A program made the position numbers and the translations under genes. 64,000 bases of DNA from Stutzerimonas stutzeri (lineage in GTDB: Bacteria; Pseudomonadota; Gammaproteobacteria; Pseudomonadales; Pseudomonadaceae), in assembly GCF_024448895.1 (NCBI RefSeq), contig NZ_JAMOIC010000005.1:265337-329336 (forward strand), read 5' to 3'. Below are positions 35,022 through 44,314 of this stretch, in pieces. Position 1 is the first letter of the stretch. Each line of letters starts with the position of its first letter. The notes under the pieces were generated by a model. That model had not been told where the DNA came from. It saw only the letters and a program-made list of their open reading frames with translations, and ran no database searches.

Positions 35022-38000
35022 AACTCGACCTGCTCGACTCGCCCTTCGACGGCCGCTCGCTGATCGAGGCCAGCGCCGGCACCGGCAAGACCTGGACACT
35101 TACCGCGCTCTATGCGCGTCTGCTGCTGGAGCGGCAGCTGTCGGTGGGGCAGATTCTGGTGGTCACTTACACCACCGCCGCCACTGCTGAACTGCGCGAG
35201 CGCATCCGCGCACGGCTGGCCGACCTGCTGGCGGTCTATGAAGGCACGCCGAGCAGCGACGATTTCCTCAACCGCCTGCACGCCCGCTATCCGGACGAAG
35301 CCTCGCGCCGTCGCCTGTTGCTGGCGGTGCACGGCTTCGACGAGGCGGCGATCTTCACCATTCACGGCTTCTGCCAGCGCGCCTTGCAGGACGCCGCGTT
35401 CGAGGCCGGGGGCGATTTCGACAGCGAGCTGACCGCCGATGACCGCGAGATCATCGATGCGCTGCTCGCCGACGCCTGGCGCAGCGAGCTGGCCGATGCC
35501 GATCCGGCCTGGGCGCGCTTCCTGGCCAAGAGCCGGATCACGCCGGTGTGGCTGCGCCAGCGGCTGCGCAGTCATCTGGGCAAGCCGTACTTGCGGGTGG
35601 AACCGCAGGGTGCGCCGGTCGCCGCCGACCTGCGTCCGGTCGAGGCCGTCTGGCAGCGCGCCGCTGACTTGTGGAAGCAGGCGGGTACCGCCTGGATCGC
35701 CGAGCTCCGGGCGCACGGTGGGCTCAGCCAAAGTACTCACAAAGGCATCAAGTTCGAGCCCTGGCGGAGCGAGCTCGACGCCTATTTTGCCGACCCGGCC
35801 GTGATGTTCGATCTACCCGAGGGCGCGGCCAAGTTCGGTGTCAGAGCGTTGAGCAAAGCCTGCAAGAAGGGCCATGACGCGCCCGTCTGCGAACTGGCCC
35901 ATGCACTGGATGAACTGGCCGATCAGGTCTCCGAGGCGCTGCCAGCGGGCAAGCAACGGCTGATCGCCTTGCAAGTCGCACTGCTGGAGCGGCTCAACCG
36001 TGAGCTGCCCGAGCGCAAGGCGGCGCAGCGGCTGCTGGCCTTCGACGACCTGCTGAATCGACTGGACCAGGCGCTGCAAGGCCCGGTCGGCGAAGACCTG
36101 GCGGCCTCGCTGCGCGCCACCTATCCGCTGGCGCTGATCGACGAGTTCCAGGACACCGACCCGATCCAGTACGCCATCTTTAACCGCATCTATGCCAAGG
36201 CGGGCGAGGCGTCGCTGTGTTTTGTCGGCGATCCCAAACAGGCGATCTACGCCTTCCGCGGGGCGGACCTTGCAACCTATATGACGGCCAAGCAGCAGGC
36301 CGATCGCGAGCCCTTCAACCTGCCGACCAATTATCGCTCGACGCCCGAGCTGATCGCCGCGTTGAACCAGCTGTTCGATCATCCGCAGCCGTTCGCCCAA
36401 CCTGATCTGCGCTATCCAGCGGTAGGCGCGGCCGACAAGCCGCGGGCCAGCCTGCATCTAGTGGAGGAGGGCGAGGCGGCGCCGCTGGCGTTGGTCTGGC
36501 TCGGCGACGATCCGCTCGGCAAGGGCGAGGCCGCGCAGCTGGCGGCGAGCGACACCGCACGGCGTATCGCCCTGCAACTCGCCGGCGCCGCGGAAGGGCG
36601 CGCCGGTTTCGCCAAGGACGGTGTGTTTACTCCGCTGAAAGGTGGCGATATAGCCGTGCTGGTGGCCAACCACCGCCAGGCCGGGATGATCGCCGATGAG
36701 CTGGCGGCGCGCGGTGTGCCCAGCGTGCGCCGCGGGCGTGACAGCGTCTGGCGCAGTGAGGAGGCGATTGAGCTGGCCGCGGTGCTCGCCGCCTACGCCG
36801 AGCCCGGCCGCGAAGGGCTGCTGCGCTATGCACTGGCCACGCGCCTACTGGGCCGCAGCGCCGCCGATCTCGCCCGCTGCCAGGACGATCAGCAGCAGTG
36901 GGACGCTGAGCGCGAAGCCGCCGAGCGCTATCACCAGCTCTGGCAGCAGCAGGGGTTCATGCGCGTGTTCCGTGCCTGGCTCGACGAGCAGGCGGTGGCC
37001 GAACGGCTGCTGGCGCGGGTCGATGGCGAACGTCGGCTGACCAACCTCCTGCACCTGGGTGAACTGTTGCAAGCCGAAAGCCTGCTGCGCCCGGGTCTTG
37101 AGCCGCTGCTCGCCTGGTTCAACCTGCAGCGCGGCAGCGAAGGCGCCGGCGAGGAAGCCCTGCTGCGCCTTGAAAGCGATGCCGAGCGGGTGCAGATCGT
37201 GACCATCCACACCAGCAAGGGTTTGGAATACCCACTGGTGTTCTGCCCCTTCCTCTGGGACGGCAAGCTGCTCGGCAAGAACCGCGACAGCGCCCGCTGC
37301 CACGATGCCAGCGGCCAACCGCTGCTGGATCTCGGCAGCGACGCGCTGGAAGACCACCTCGAACGCGCCCGCCAGGAAGTCTTCGCCGAGCAGCTACGCC
37401 TGGCCTACGTGGCCCTAACCCGTGCCCGCGATCGTCTCTGGCTGCATTGGGGGCCGGTCAACCTGTGCAAGCCGAAGAAGGACGGCAGCCTGGCTGAAGA
37501 GGGTTTGCACAGCAGCGCTCTGGCCTGGCTGCTGCACGGCCGCGATCTCTCCGGCGAGCAACCGCTGACCGAACTGGGCAATCATCTGGCCGACCTTAAT
37601 GGCGGCAGCCTGCGCCTGGCCATCGAGCGGCTGGTACAGGGGGGCGGCGGTCATATGGCCTGCGTGCCGCTGGAGCTGCGTGAAGCCAGTGCCCAAGGGC
37701 CCGGCCGTGCGGCGGCGCCTCAGCAGTTGTCGCAGCTCAATCGCAGCCTGCACAGCGCCTGGCGGATTGGCAGCTTTTCCGGTCTTGCGGCCGGCATGCA
37801 TATGGAAGCACCCGACCGCGACGCCCTGGCCATCCCTGATGCCGGCGAGCCGGGCAGTGGCTTCTTCGCCTTTCCCCGCGGAGCCCGTGCCGGTACCTGC
37901 CTGCACGCGATCCTCGAAGACTGGGCGCGCGGCAAAGGCGATCTGGAGGCGCTGGTCGAACCCGCTTTGCAGGCCTACGGTCTGCCGCTGGAGTGGGAGG

Positions 38001-38566
38001 AAATCGCCATCAGCCATCTGCAAAAGGTGCTCGACACCGATATGGATGGCGCCGGCCTGACCCTCGCCGCGCTGCAGTCGGCCAGACGCCTGCCCGAGTT
38101 GGGCTTCACCTTCCCGGTACAGGAGCTCGACGTGACACGGCTGCGCAGCCTGTTGGTCGATCCGGCCAACGGCCTCGCCGAACCGTTGCGCGAAGCGGCG
38201 GCGCGGCTGGAGTTCGACAGCCTCAAGGGCTTTCTCAAGGGCTTTATCGACCTGACCTTCGAGCACGACGGCCGCTGGTACATCGCCGACTACAAGTCCA
38301 ACTGGCTCGGTCCGGATGCCAGTTACTACGGCGGCGAACGGCTGCTGCAGGCGTTGGCGGGAGAGCATTACTACCTGCAATACCTGATCTATCTGGTGGC
38401 GCTGCGCCGCTTCCTCCGTCAGCGCCTGACTGATTTCACAAATGATCAATTGGGCGGCGCTTTCTACCTGTTCCTGCGCGGCATGCCTGAAGCCGGCGTT
38501 TATTTCTCGCGACCGGATGATGCGCTGCTCGACGCACTGGATCGGTTGTTCGAGGAGGGAAGATGA
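35018..38566 (+). CDS. recB: Exodeoxyribonuclease V subunit beta, RecB
   Basis: A 1182-residue 3'-5' helicase plus nuclease. Walker A is EASAGTGKTWTL at about 17-28, Walker B/motif II IDEFQDTDPIQ near 376, motif III FVGDPKQAIYAFRGAD near 405, and motif V VTIHTSKGLEYPLVF near 727. The C-terminal nuclease has GFIDLTFEHDGRWY and DYK (Asp1091, Lys1093), the metal-binding set. GGAGG precedes the ATG, which overlaps the recC stop (ATGA). A longer frame from 34904 lies within recC and is discounted. Confidence 0.96.
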   Translation: MKLDLLDSPFDGRSLIEASAGTGKTWTLTALYARLLLERQLSVGQILVVTYTTAATAELRERIRARLADLLAVYEGTPSSDDFLNRLHARYPDEASRRRLLLAVHGFDEAAIFTIHGFCQRALQDAAFEAGGDFDSELTADDREIIDALLADAWRSELADADPAWARFLAKSRITPVWLRQRLRSHLGKPYLRVEPQGAPVAADLRPVEAVWQRAADLWKQAGTAWIAELRAHGGLSQSTHKGIKFEPWRSELDAYFADPAVMFDLPEGAAKFGVRALSKACKKGHDAPVCELAHALDELADQVSEALPAGKQRLIALQVALLERLNRELPERKAAQRLLAFDDLLNRLDQALQGPVGEDLAASLRATYPLALIDEFQDTDPIQYAIFNRIYAKAGEASLCFVGDPKQAIYAFRGADLATYMTAKQQADREPFNLPTNYRSTPELIAALNQLFDHPQPFAQPDLRYPAVGAADKPRASLHLVEEGEAAPLALVWLGDDPLGKGEAAQLAASDTARRIALQLAGAAEGRAGFAKDGVFTPLKGGDIAVLVANHRQAGMIADELAARGVPSVRRGRDSVWRSEEAIELAAVLAAYAEPGREGLLRYALATRLLGRSAADLARCQDDQQQWDAEREAAERYHQLWQQQGFMRVFRAWLDEQAVAERLLARVDGERRLTNLLHLGELLQAESLLRPGLEPLLAWFNLQRGSEGAGEEALLRLESDAERVQIVTIHTSKGLEYPLVFCPFLWDGKLLGKNRDSARCHDASGQPLLDLGSDALEDHLERARQEVFAEQLRLAYVALTRARDRLWLHWGPVNLCKPKKDGSLAEEGLHSSALAWLLHGRDLSGEQPLTELGNHLADLNGGSLRLAIERLVQGGGGHMACVPLELREASAQGPGRAAAPQQLSQLNRSLHSAWRIGSFSGLAAGMHMEAPDRDALAIPDAGEPGSGFFAFPRGARAGTCLHAILEDWARGKGDLEALVEPALQAYGLPLEWEEIAISHLQKVLDTDMDGAGLTLAALQSARRLPELGFTFPVQELDVTRLRSLLVDPANGLAEPLREAAARLEFDSLKGFLKGFIDLTFEHDGRWYIADYKSNWLGPDASYYGGERLLQALAGEHYYLQYLIYLVALRRFLRQRLTDFTNDQLGGAFYLFLRGMPEAGVYFSRPDDALLDALDRLFEEGR

Positions 38567-38619
38567 TGCGCCACATATCCGCAGGAGCCCCCTCTTGCGA
38601 AGCGCGATCGCCCGCTTTT

Positions 38620-38684
38620 GTAGGAGCCAGCTTGCTGGCGATCCGGGGGCATGAGCAGAGCATCGCCAGCAAGCTGGCTCCTAC
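38620..38684. repeat. REP-type inverted repeat unit 1 (recB-recD gap)
   Basis: Two perfect 23-bp complementary arms at 38620-38642 (starting GTAGGAGCCAGC) and 38662-38684 (ending GCTGGCTCCTAC) are separated by 19 bases. This is the paired REP arrangement common in pseudomonads. A degenerate single arm (GCAGGAGCC) lies at 38581-38610. The whole 427-base gap 38567-38993 is made of such units and no gene. Confidence 0.85.
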
Positions 38685-38763
38685 GACCGGAGTAGTTTTC
38701 GGTCAGGGTTTCCAGGCTCGATCAAAGGTACCTGTACCCGTCACTTTAAAGCTGGCTGCTCTT

Positions 38764-38828
38764 GTAGGAGCGAGCTGGCGTGCGCACCGCGGCAGCGGGA
38801 AACGCATCGTCAGCAAGCTGGCTCCTCC
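38764..38828. repeat. REP-type inverted repeat unit 2 (recB-recD gap)
   Basis: The left arm begins GTAGGAGCGAGCTGGCG at 38764; the right arm at 38806-38828 is ATCGTCAGCAAGCTGGCTCC plus TCC. The left arm is diverged and the right arm near-perfect relative to unit 1. Confidence 0.78.
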
Positions 38829-38910
38829 GGCCGTAAAAGTGTTCACGCCAGATCCTCAAAGCCAGTCGCCAGCGATTCTGCCCGTTCATTCGCGGCGACC
38901 TGCTGCACTT

Positions 38911-38970
38911 GTAGGAGCCAGCTTGCTGGCGATCCGCGGTGCCGGAACGAGTACTGCCAGCAAGCGGGTT
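38911..38970. repeat. REP-type inverted repeat unit 3 (recB-recD gap)
   Basis: The left arm at 38911-38933 is identical to unit 1 (GTAGGAGCCAGCTTGCTGGC plus GAT). The right arm at about 38954-38970 (TGCCAGCAAGCGGGTTT) is degenerate. It ends about 12 bases before the recD ribosome-binding site. Confidence 0.78.
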
Positions 38971-38993
38971 TCTGCTGGTTCGAGGTCGCCACG

Positions 38994-40844
38994 ATGACGA
39001 ATCTATTCGAGCTTCCGTTAGGCCCACTGGAGCGCGCCTTTATCGCCAGTCTGCAGCGCCTCGAGCCGGATACCCCTGACGCGGTGCTGCTCGCCGCCGC
39101 GCTCTGCTGTGATGCCCTGGCGTCCGGAGACGTCTGCCTGCCGCTCCAACGCTTCGCCGGAAAGCGCCCATGGCCTGAGGTTGACCTCAGCCTGCCGACG
39201 CTCGCAACCTGGCGGGCGCAACTGGAGGCCTCGCCTCTGATCGGCACATCTGATGATTACGCGCCGCTGATCCTCGTTGGCGACCGGCTCTACCTGGCCC
39301 GTTACCAAGCCTACGAGGAGCAACTGGCGGAACAGCTGCTGACTCGCGCAGTGGACGCACCGGATGTCGATGAAGCTCAGCTGAGCGACAGCCTGGCGCG
39401 GTTGTTCGCCTTTAATCAGCAAAGCCCCGATTGGCAGCGCCTCGCGGCAGCCCAGGCGGTACGCCGACGCTTGGCAGTAATCTCCGGTGGTCCCGGTACC
39501 GGCAAAACCACCACCGTGGTCCGCCTGCTGGCGGCGTTGCTGGAACAACCCGGCGGCGAACGGCTAGCCATCGGCCTCGCCGCGCCCACCGGCAAGGCCG
39601 CGGCGCGCATGGCCGAAGCGATCCGCAACGCCAAGGCCGATCTGCCGGTCAGCGATGCCGTCAAGGACGCCCTGCCGGACGAGGCGCGCACACTGCACCG
39701 CCTGCTCGGCAGCCGCGGCGACAGCCCGAAGGTGCGCCATGACGCGGCCCATCCACTGGCGCTGGACGTGCTGGTGGTGGACGAGGCATCGATGGTCGAC
39801 CTGGCGCTGATGGCCAAGCTGGTCGCTGCGCTGCCGCCGAAGGCGAGACTGATTCTGCTCGGCGACAAGGACCAGCTGGCCGCCGTGGAGGCCGGCGCGG
39901 TGTTCGCCGAACTCTGTGAAGGGCGCGGTTTCGATAGTCAGGCCGCGACCGATCTGCAACGCCTTACCGGGCAGGCCGTACCGGTCGAGACGCCGCGCTC
40001 GCGCCTCGGCGATGCGGTTGTGCTGCTCACCCACAGCCACCGCTTCGCCGGCGACAGCGGGATCGGCGAACTGGCGCGGCGCATCAACGCTGGCGACGCC
40101 AAGGGTACGGTGGCGCTGCTGCAGGAAGGGCGCGCCGATCTTGCCTGGAATGCCAAGCCAACGTCCGCCGCATTGATCGAGCGACTGGAGCAGGGCTATT
40201 CGACCTATCTGCAGGCCGCACGCCAGACCGATCCATCCGCCGCGTTCGAGGCCTTCAACGGTTTCCGCGCGCTGGCTGCCCAGCGCGAAGGCGCCTTTGG
40301 CGTCACCGGCATCAACGAGGCACTGGAAGCGCGCTTCAAGCGCCGCCTCGGTGTGCCCGCCCGCGAACGCTGGTACCCCGGCCGTGCAGTGATGGTCCGG
40401 CAGAACGACTACGCCCTGGGCCTGTTCAACGGCGATATCGGCTTGTGTCTGAAAACCGAGCAGGGCCTGCGGGTGTTCTTCGAGGGCGACGAGGGCTATC
40501 GCGGCTTTGCCCCGGCACGGTTGCCGAGTCATGACAGCGCCTTCGCCATGACCGTGCACAAAAGCCAGGGCTCAGAGTTCACCGAGGTGCTGCTGGCGTT
40601 GCCGGAACAGCCCAGCCCGCTGCTGACGCGCTCGCTGTTCTACACGGGCATCACCCGCGCCAAGCGCAAGGTGGAGATCTGGGCGCTGCCGGCGCGGCTG
40701 GCCGAAGCGGTCAATACACGCGCCGAGCGCGCCGCAGGATTGGCCGAACGGTTGGCCCTCCCCAGCGCTCAGACCAGAGCCACAGAGGAAGTGCCGGCGG
40801 CCAAGCCAGATGAGCCAAAAAGCGATCAGCTCAGCCTGTTCTAA
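38994..40844 (+). CDS. recD: Exodeoxyribonuclease V subunit alpha, RecD
   Basis: A 616-residue 5'-3' helicase subunit of RecBCD. Walker A is GGPGTGKTTTV with Lys171. Other SF1B motifs are APTGKAAARMAEAI, VVDEASMVDLALM, LLGDKDQLAAVEAGAVF, MTVHKSQGSEF and FYTGITRAK. The N-terminal about 110 residues are the RecB-interacting region. GAGG eight bases before the ATG gives its own ribosome-binding site, which matters because REP units separate it from recB by 427 bases. The polar C-terminal tail ends in a short hydrophobic LSLF. Confidence 0.95.
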   Translation: MTNLFELPLGPLERAFIASLQRLEPDTPDAVLLAAALCCDALASGDVCLPLQRFAGKRPWPEVDLSLPTLATWRAQLEASPLIGTSDDYAPLILVGDRLYLARYQAYEEQLAEQLLTRAVDAPDVDEAQLSDSLARLFAFNQQSPDWQRLAAAQAVRRRLAVISGGPGTGKTTTVVRLLAALLEQPGGERLAIGLAAPTGKAAARMAEAIRNAKADLPVSDAVKDALPDEARTLHRLLGSRGDSPKVRHDAAHPLALDVLVVDEASMVDLALMAKLVAALPPKARLILLGDKDQLAAVEAGAVFAELCEGRGFDSQAATDLQRLTGQAVPVETPRSRLGDAVVLLTHSHRFAGDSGIGELARRINAGDAKGTVALLQEGRADLAWNAKPTSAALIERLEQGYSTYLQAARQTDPSAAFEAFNGFRALAAQREGAFGVTGINEALEARFKRRLGVPARERWYPGRAVMVRQNDYALGLFNGDIGLCLKTEQGLRVFFEGDEGYRGFAPARLPSHDSAFAMTVHKSQGSEFTEVLLALPEQPSPLLTRSLFYTGITRAKRKVEIWALPARLAEAVNTRAERAAGLAERLALPSAQTRATEEVPAAKPDEPKSDQLSLF

Positions 40845-40974
40845 ACCGTGCGCGCCTGCTCGAAGCCGGCATGATCGCTGCTCATCGCCGCCTGTTTCGT
40901 GAAGCGGTTGTGCGTATGGCGCTCGGAATTCTGTTCCGATGCGCTTTCGCCAAAAGCCGACACCGGGACTTGCG

Positions 40975-41418
40975 ATGAGAACCTTCTTTCTTCTGCTATG
41001 GGGCGCACTCAGCCTGTTCATCAGCACCGCGGCGCTGCGTGAACTCTGGCTCGCGCCGTCCGTGGCCAGCGGTTTCGCCCTGCTGCTGGTGGTCTATTAC
41101 ATCGTCTGCTTCTTCCAGCTGATTCGTGCTGCTTACCTGCCATGGGGGCTGCTGGGTGCGTACCGGCGCAGCGGCTACTGGCTGTGCCTGATCCTGCTGC
41201 CGCTGACGCTGATCCCGCTGTACGCCGCCTACCAGATCTGGGAGCAGGGCGGTTACGTTGCAGTCGAAGCCTCGTTGCACACCGAATGGCTGCACCTGCT
41301 GCTCGGTTGGCTGCAGGACGCCCTCGGTTATCTCGGCCCGCTGCTGGTACTCGGCGCGCTGGGTGTCGGCATGGCGCTGATGCTGCTGCGTCTGCTACGC
41401 GGGCAGGTCGCGCGCTGA
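40975..41418 (+). CDS. Small integral membrane protein, unknown
   Basis: A 147-residue protein with four predicted helices (about 3-20, 27-50, 64-84 and 113-138). I do not recognise the family. The start at 40975 (MRTFFLLLWGAL) begins directly with the first helix; an ATG at 40939 would add 12 polar residues. The stop codon is immediately followed by the stop codon of the convergent AEC transporter, with no gap. It could be cotranscribed with recD (130-base gap), but nothing ties it to recombination. Confidence 0.6.
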   Translation: MRTFFLLLWGALSLFISTAALRELWLAPSVASGFALLLVVYYIVCFFQLIRAAYLPWGLLGAYRRSGYWLCLILLPLTLIPLYAAYQIWEQGGYVAVEASLHTEWLHLLLGWLQDALGYLGPLLVLGALGVGMALMLLRLLRGQVAR

Positions 41419-42327
41419 TCAGCCGTTGAGCAGCGTCAGCACCAGCGGCAGGCTGGCCGCCGCGAGCAGGGTCTGCAAGGTGATGATGCCGGCCATCAGA
41501 TGGCTGTCGCCGCCGAGCTGGCGGGTGAGCACGTAGGCAGTGGGAGCGGTGGGCAGGGCGAAGAACAGCACCAGGATGGTGGTTTCCATATCGGGCAGGC
41601 CTAGCACCACCGCCACCCCGTAGGCCAGTAGCGGCACGGCCAGCAGGCGCACTGCGCTGTTCCAGCCCAGAGCCGGGATTTCCCCGCCCAGTTCCTGGGG
41701 TTTGAGGGCCGCGCCGACACAGAGCAGGCCCAGCGGCAGGCTGGCGGCGGCCAGCAGGCTCAGCAGACGGTCGGTGCCGCCGGGCAAGCCCAGGCCCGAC
41801 AGATTGACCAGCGCACCGGCGACGCAGGCGAGAATCAGCGGGTTCTTGGCGATGGGCAGCAGCAGACCGCGTACGCTGACGCCACGTTCGGCGGTCAGCG
41901 CCCATACCGACATCACGTTCACCGTCGGCACCATCAGTGCCAGCATCAGCGCGGCCAGCGCCAGCCCCTCCTTGCCGAACAGGCTGCCCACCGCGGCCAG
42001 CCCGAGATAGGTGTTGAAGCGCAACACGCCCTGAGTGATGGCGCCGAAGCGGCCGGCAGGCCATCCGCGTAATCGTTTGACGACCAGCAAGGCGATCCAG
42101 GCGAGGCCAAGGCCGAGCATCACGGCGGCGGCCAGACGCGGCAATGCCGGGTTATCCAGCGGCGCGGTGGCCAGGCTGCTGAACAGCAGGGCGGGAAATA
42201 GGATGAAGTAGTTGATGCGCTCGGCGCCGGGCCAGAACTCCTCGCTGGGAAAGGCACGCAACCGAAGGAAATAACCGGCGACGATCAGGGCAAACAGGGG
42301 CCAGAGAGCGAGCAGAAGGGCGGTCAC
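41419..42327 (-). CDS. AEC family (auxin efflux carrier-like) transporter
   Basis: A 302-residue membrane protein with about ten helices in two inverted halves, as in the AEC/bile-acid-transporter fold. GYFLRLRAFPSEEFWPGAERINYFILFPALLFSSL is a typical start region (residues about 18-52), and the end carries FALPTAPTAYVLTRQLGGDS. Substrates in the family include malate and other carboxylates; none can be assigned. I chose the GTG at 42327 because the protein then begins at the first helix. The frame runs on to 42426, with other possible starts and no convincing ribosome-binding site. Confidence 0.8.
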   Translation of the reverse strand: MTALLLALWPLFALIVAGYFLRLRAFPSEEFWPGAERINYFILFPALLFSSLATAPLDNPALPRLAAAVMLGLGLAWIALLVVKRLRGWPAGRFGAITQGVLRFNTYLGLAAVGSLFGKEGLALAALMLALMVPTVNVMSVWALTAERGVSVRGLLLPIAKNPLILACVAGALVNLSGLGLPGGTDRLLSLLAAASLPLGLLCVGAALKPQELGGEIPALGWNSAVRLLAVPLLAYGVAVVLGLPDMETTILVLFFALPTAPTAYVLTRQLGGDSHLMAGIITLQTLLAAASLPLVLTLLNG

Positions 42328-42490
42328 GCAGATACATCCAACAGTGCAGGTTTTCAGATAGTGGAGCGTCGCGTCGTTGGCTGCAACCCGAGTGGTCATT
42401 GCGGCCGGGCGTGATTGCACGTTCATCGGGAAAGCAAGCGAGATGATGTCTAAGTGATATCATCGCCACGCCCTATTCCGAGTCATCCCG

Positions 42491-43672
42491 ATGCTTTCCC
42501 TAGAACTCCAGTCCGCCGAAGATTATCGGGAAACGCCCTACGGCCGGCAGCTGCTCCGGGGATTCCGCCATCTCTTGTTCGCGCCCGAGCTTGAGCGCGA
42601 ATTTCGCCGTTACCTTGGCTACCAGGCCCGCCTGGCGCAGCTCTTGGGTGCATGCCTTCTACTGCTCGTGGTCAGCGGTTACCTGTATGTCGAGCGTCGG
42701 TTGTTCGGCCATTCCGATCCACAGTGGCTGCGAGAGCTAACGCTGCTGCGCGTGCTACAGATGCTCCCTGGCGTGGCGATTCTGATATTTACGCTCTTTC
42801 ACCGGCGGATTCGCCTGATCGTCAACCGGCTGTTTCCAGTCCTCCTGGTATTGGTTGGCGCTGTGGCGGCGCGCATCGACATTCAGTACGAAATTCTGCA
42901 GCCAGAGTTGGCCTTTCGTTATGGCGCAGGCCTGCTGATCGTCTGTTCGTTCTTCTTTCTCGGGATTACGTTCTGGCGGGCCCTGATCAGTGCTGCCGCA
43001 ATCGTGCTGCTCGATATCCTGATGGCCTCGCTCATCCTGTCCTCCAGCGAAATGCAGGTGCACTGGATTTCGGTCAGCTATTACGTGCTGCTGCTGATCA
43101 TCGGCGCCATCAGTCGTTATGTGCATGAATTCTCGCAGCGAGAGCAGTTTCTGGTGCGCAAGCTGTTGGGGTGGGTTGCCCAGCATGATGCGATGACCGG
43201 CCTAGCCAATCGACGCAGCTTCGATACCGCTCTCAAGCAGGCGATGCTGCAGGTGCGTCGTGATCAGCAACCGCTTGCGTTGCTGCTGCTGGATCTGGAC
43301 AACTTCAAGGCCTATAACGACAACCTCGGGCATCCGGCGGGTGACGGCTTGATCCGGCAGTTCAGCGAAGTACTCGATGGCTTTGCAAGACGGCCACTGG
43401 ACCTGGCGGCTCGGGTCGGCGGCGAAGAGTTCGGGCTGCTGCTGCCGAGCTGCGATGCGAGCGCTGCGCAGGCGATTGCCGGGCAGATTCTGTCGACGCT
43501 GGCCGAGCGCGCTGTGCCGCACCCTGCGTCACCTCAGGGCCCCTATGTCACTACCAGTATCGGCGTAGCGATGTGGCAACCCGGCCAGACGGCCGAGCAA
43601 CTCTATCAGGCAGCGGACGCGGCGCTGTATCAGGCCAAGCAGGCAGGCAAGAACCGTTTCCTGATGGGCTGA
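42491..43672 (+). CDS. Membrane-anchored diguanylate cyclase (GGDEF)
   Basis: A 393-residue protein. The cytoplasmic start (about 1-45) is followed by five or six helices at about 50-215 of a MASE-like sensor region that I cannot name, then a short linker and a GGDEF domain at about 225-393. The active site is GGEEF and an RPLD I-site lies five residues before it, so activity and feedback inhibition are expected. It stands alone, divergent from the AEC transporter gene and convergent with the thioesterase. Confidence 0.86.
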   Translation: MLSLELQSAEDYRETPYGRQLLRGFRHLLFAPELEREFRRYLGYQARLAQLLGACLLLLVVSGYLYVERRLFGHSDPQWLRELTLLRVLQMLPGVAILIFTLFHRRIRLIVNRLFPVLLVLVGAVAARIDIQYEILQPELAFRYGAGLLIVCSFFFLGITFWRALISAAAIVLLDILMASLILSSSEMQVHWISVSYYVLLLIIGAISRYVHEFSQREQFLVRKLLGWVAQHDAMTGLANRRSFDTALKQAMLQVRRDQQPLALLLLDLDNFKAYNDNLGHPAGDGLIRQFSEVLDGFARRPLDLAARVGGEEFGLLLPSCDASAAQAIAGQILSTLAERAVPHPASPQGPYVTTSIGVAMWQPGQTAEQLYQAADAALYQAKQAGKNRFLMG

Positions 43673-43693
43673 TCCTTCGCAGTGGCCTGGCTG

Positions 43694-44095
43694 TCAGCGC
43701 CGCGGCGCAACCGGGCGGGTACGGCCACTGCTATCGATGGCAACGAAGACAAACACCGCTTCGGTCACCTTGCGCCATTCACTGGTCAACGGTTCATCGC
43801 TCCACACTTCTACCAGCATCCGGATCGAGCTGCGCCCGACATCGAGCGTCTGGGTGTAGAAGGAAAGCTGCGCCCCAACGGGGACCGGAACCATGAAGGC
43901 CATGCGGTCGATGGACACGGTGGCCACTCGGCCGGCAGCCACACGGCTGGCCATCGCGGTGCCAGCCAGATCCATCTGCGAAACCAGCCAGCCCCCGAAA
44001 ATATCGCCGAAACCGTTGGTCTCGCGCGGCAGCGCAGTCAGCTGCAGAGCGAGGTCGCCCTGAGGGATTGGATCTTCCTGTTCAAATTCTTTCAT
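43694..44095 (-). CDS. Acyl-CoA thioesterase, YciA-like hotdog protein
   Basis: A 133-residue single hotdog-fold thioesterase that hydrolyses acyl-CoA. TNGFGDIFGGWLVSQMDLAGTAMASRVA contains the catalytic-site pattern of YciA/BACH enzymes (Asn and Asp in N..GDIFGGW...MD), followed by TVSIDRMAFMVPVPVG. Length fits YciA (about 130). The start at 44095 fits the family length; an ATG at 44176 would add 27 basic residues and is rejected. Confidence 0.85.
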   Translation of the reverse strand: MKEFEQEDPIPQGDLALQLTALPRETNGFGDIFGGWLVSQMDLAGTAMASRVAAGRVATVSIDRMAFMVPVPVGAQLSFYTQTLDVGRSSIRMLVEVWSDEPLTSEWRKVTEAVFVFVAIDSSGRTRPVAPRR

Positions 44096-44223
44096 CGATT
44101 GGACCCGCGGCGCGTTTGTTGTTTTGGCGCGAAAAGCCCGCAGTAGTGCGGCGCGCGCCGAGTATAGCGGCTGCATCCGCTGTCAGCGACAAAGCAGTCC
44201 TAAAGTTCAGCACCGTCACCTGA

Positions 44224-44241
44224 TTGTCATATTCCGTTCAT
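44224..44241 (+). promoter_or_regulatory. Pho box upstream of pstS
   Basis: TTGTCAT-ATTC-CGTTCAT reproduces the two 7-bp direct repeats with 4-bp spacing bound by PhoB (consensus CTGTCAT-N4-CTGTCAT), with two mismatches. It is 74 bases before the pstS ATG, so phosphate starvation should induce this transcript. Confidence 0.8.
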
Positions 44242-44314
44242 AGAGTGTTCACACGGCCTGCAGACAATGGCCCCCGTTCCAAACACTGACACACCCCCTT
44301 GCTAGGAGCATGGA

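Noticed and set aside
38567-38993. A CRISPR array, suggested by repeated 23-base segments.
   Set aside because: The repeats are inverted pairs with irregular spacing and diverged arms. There are no regular spacers or cas genes, so REP elements explain them.
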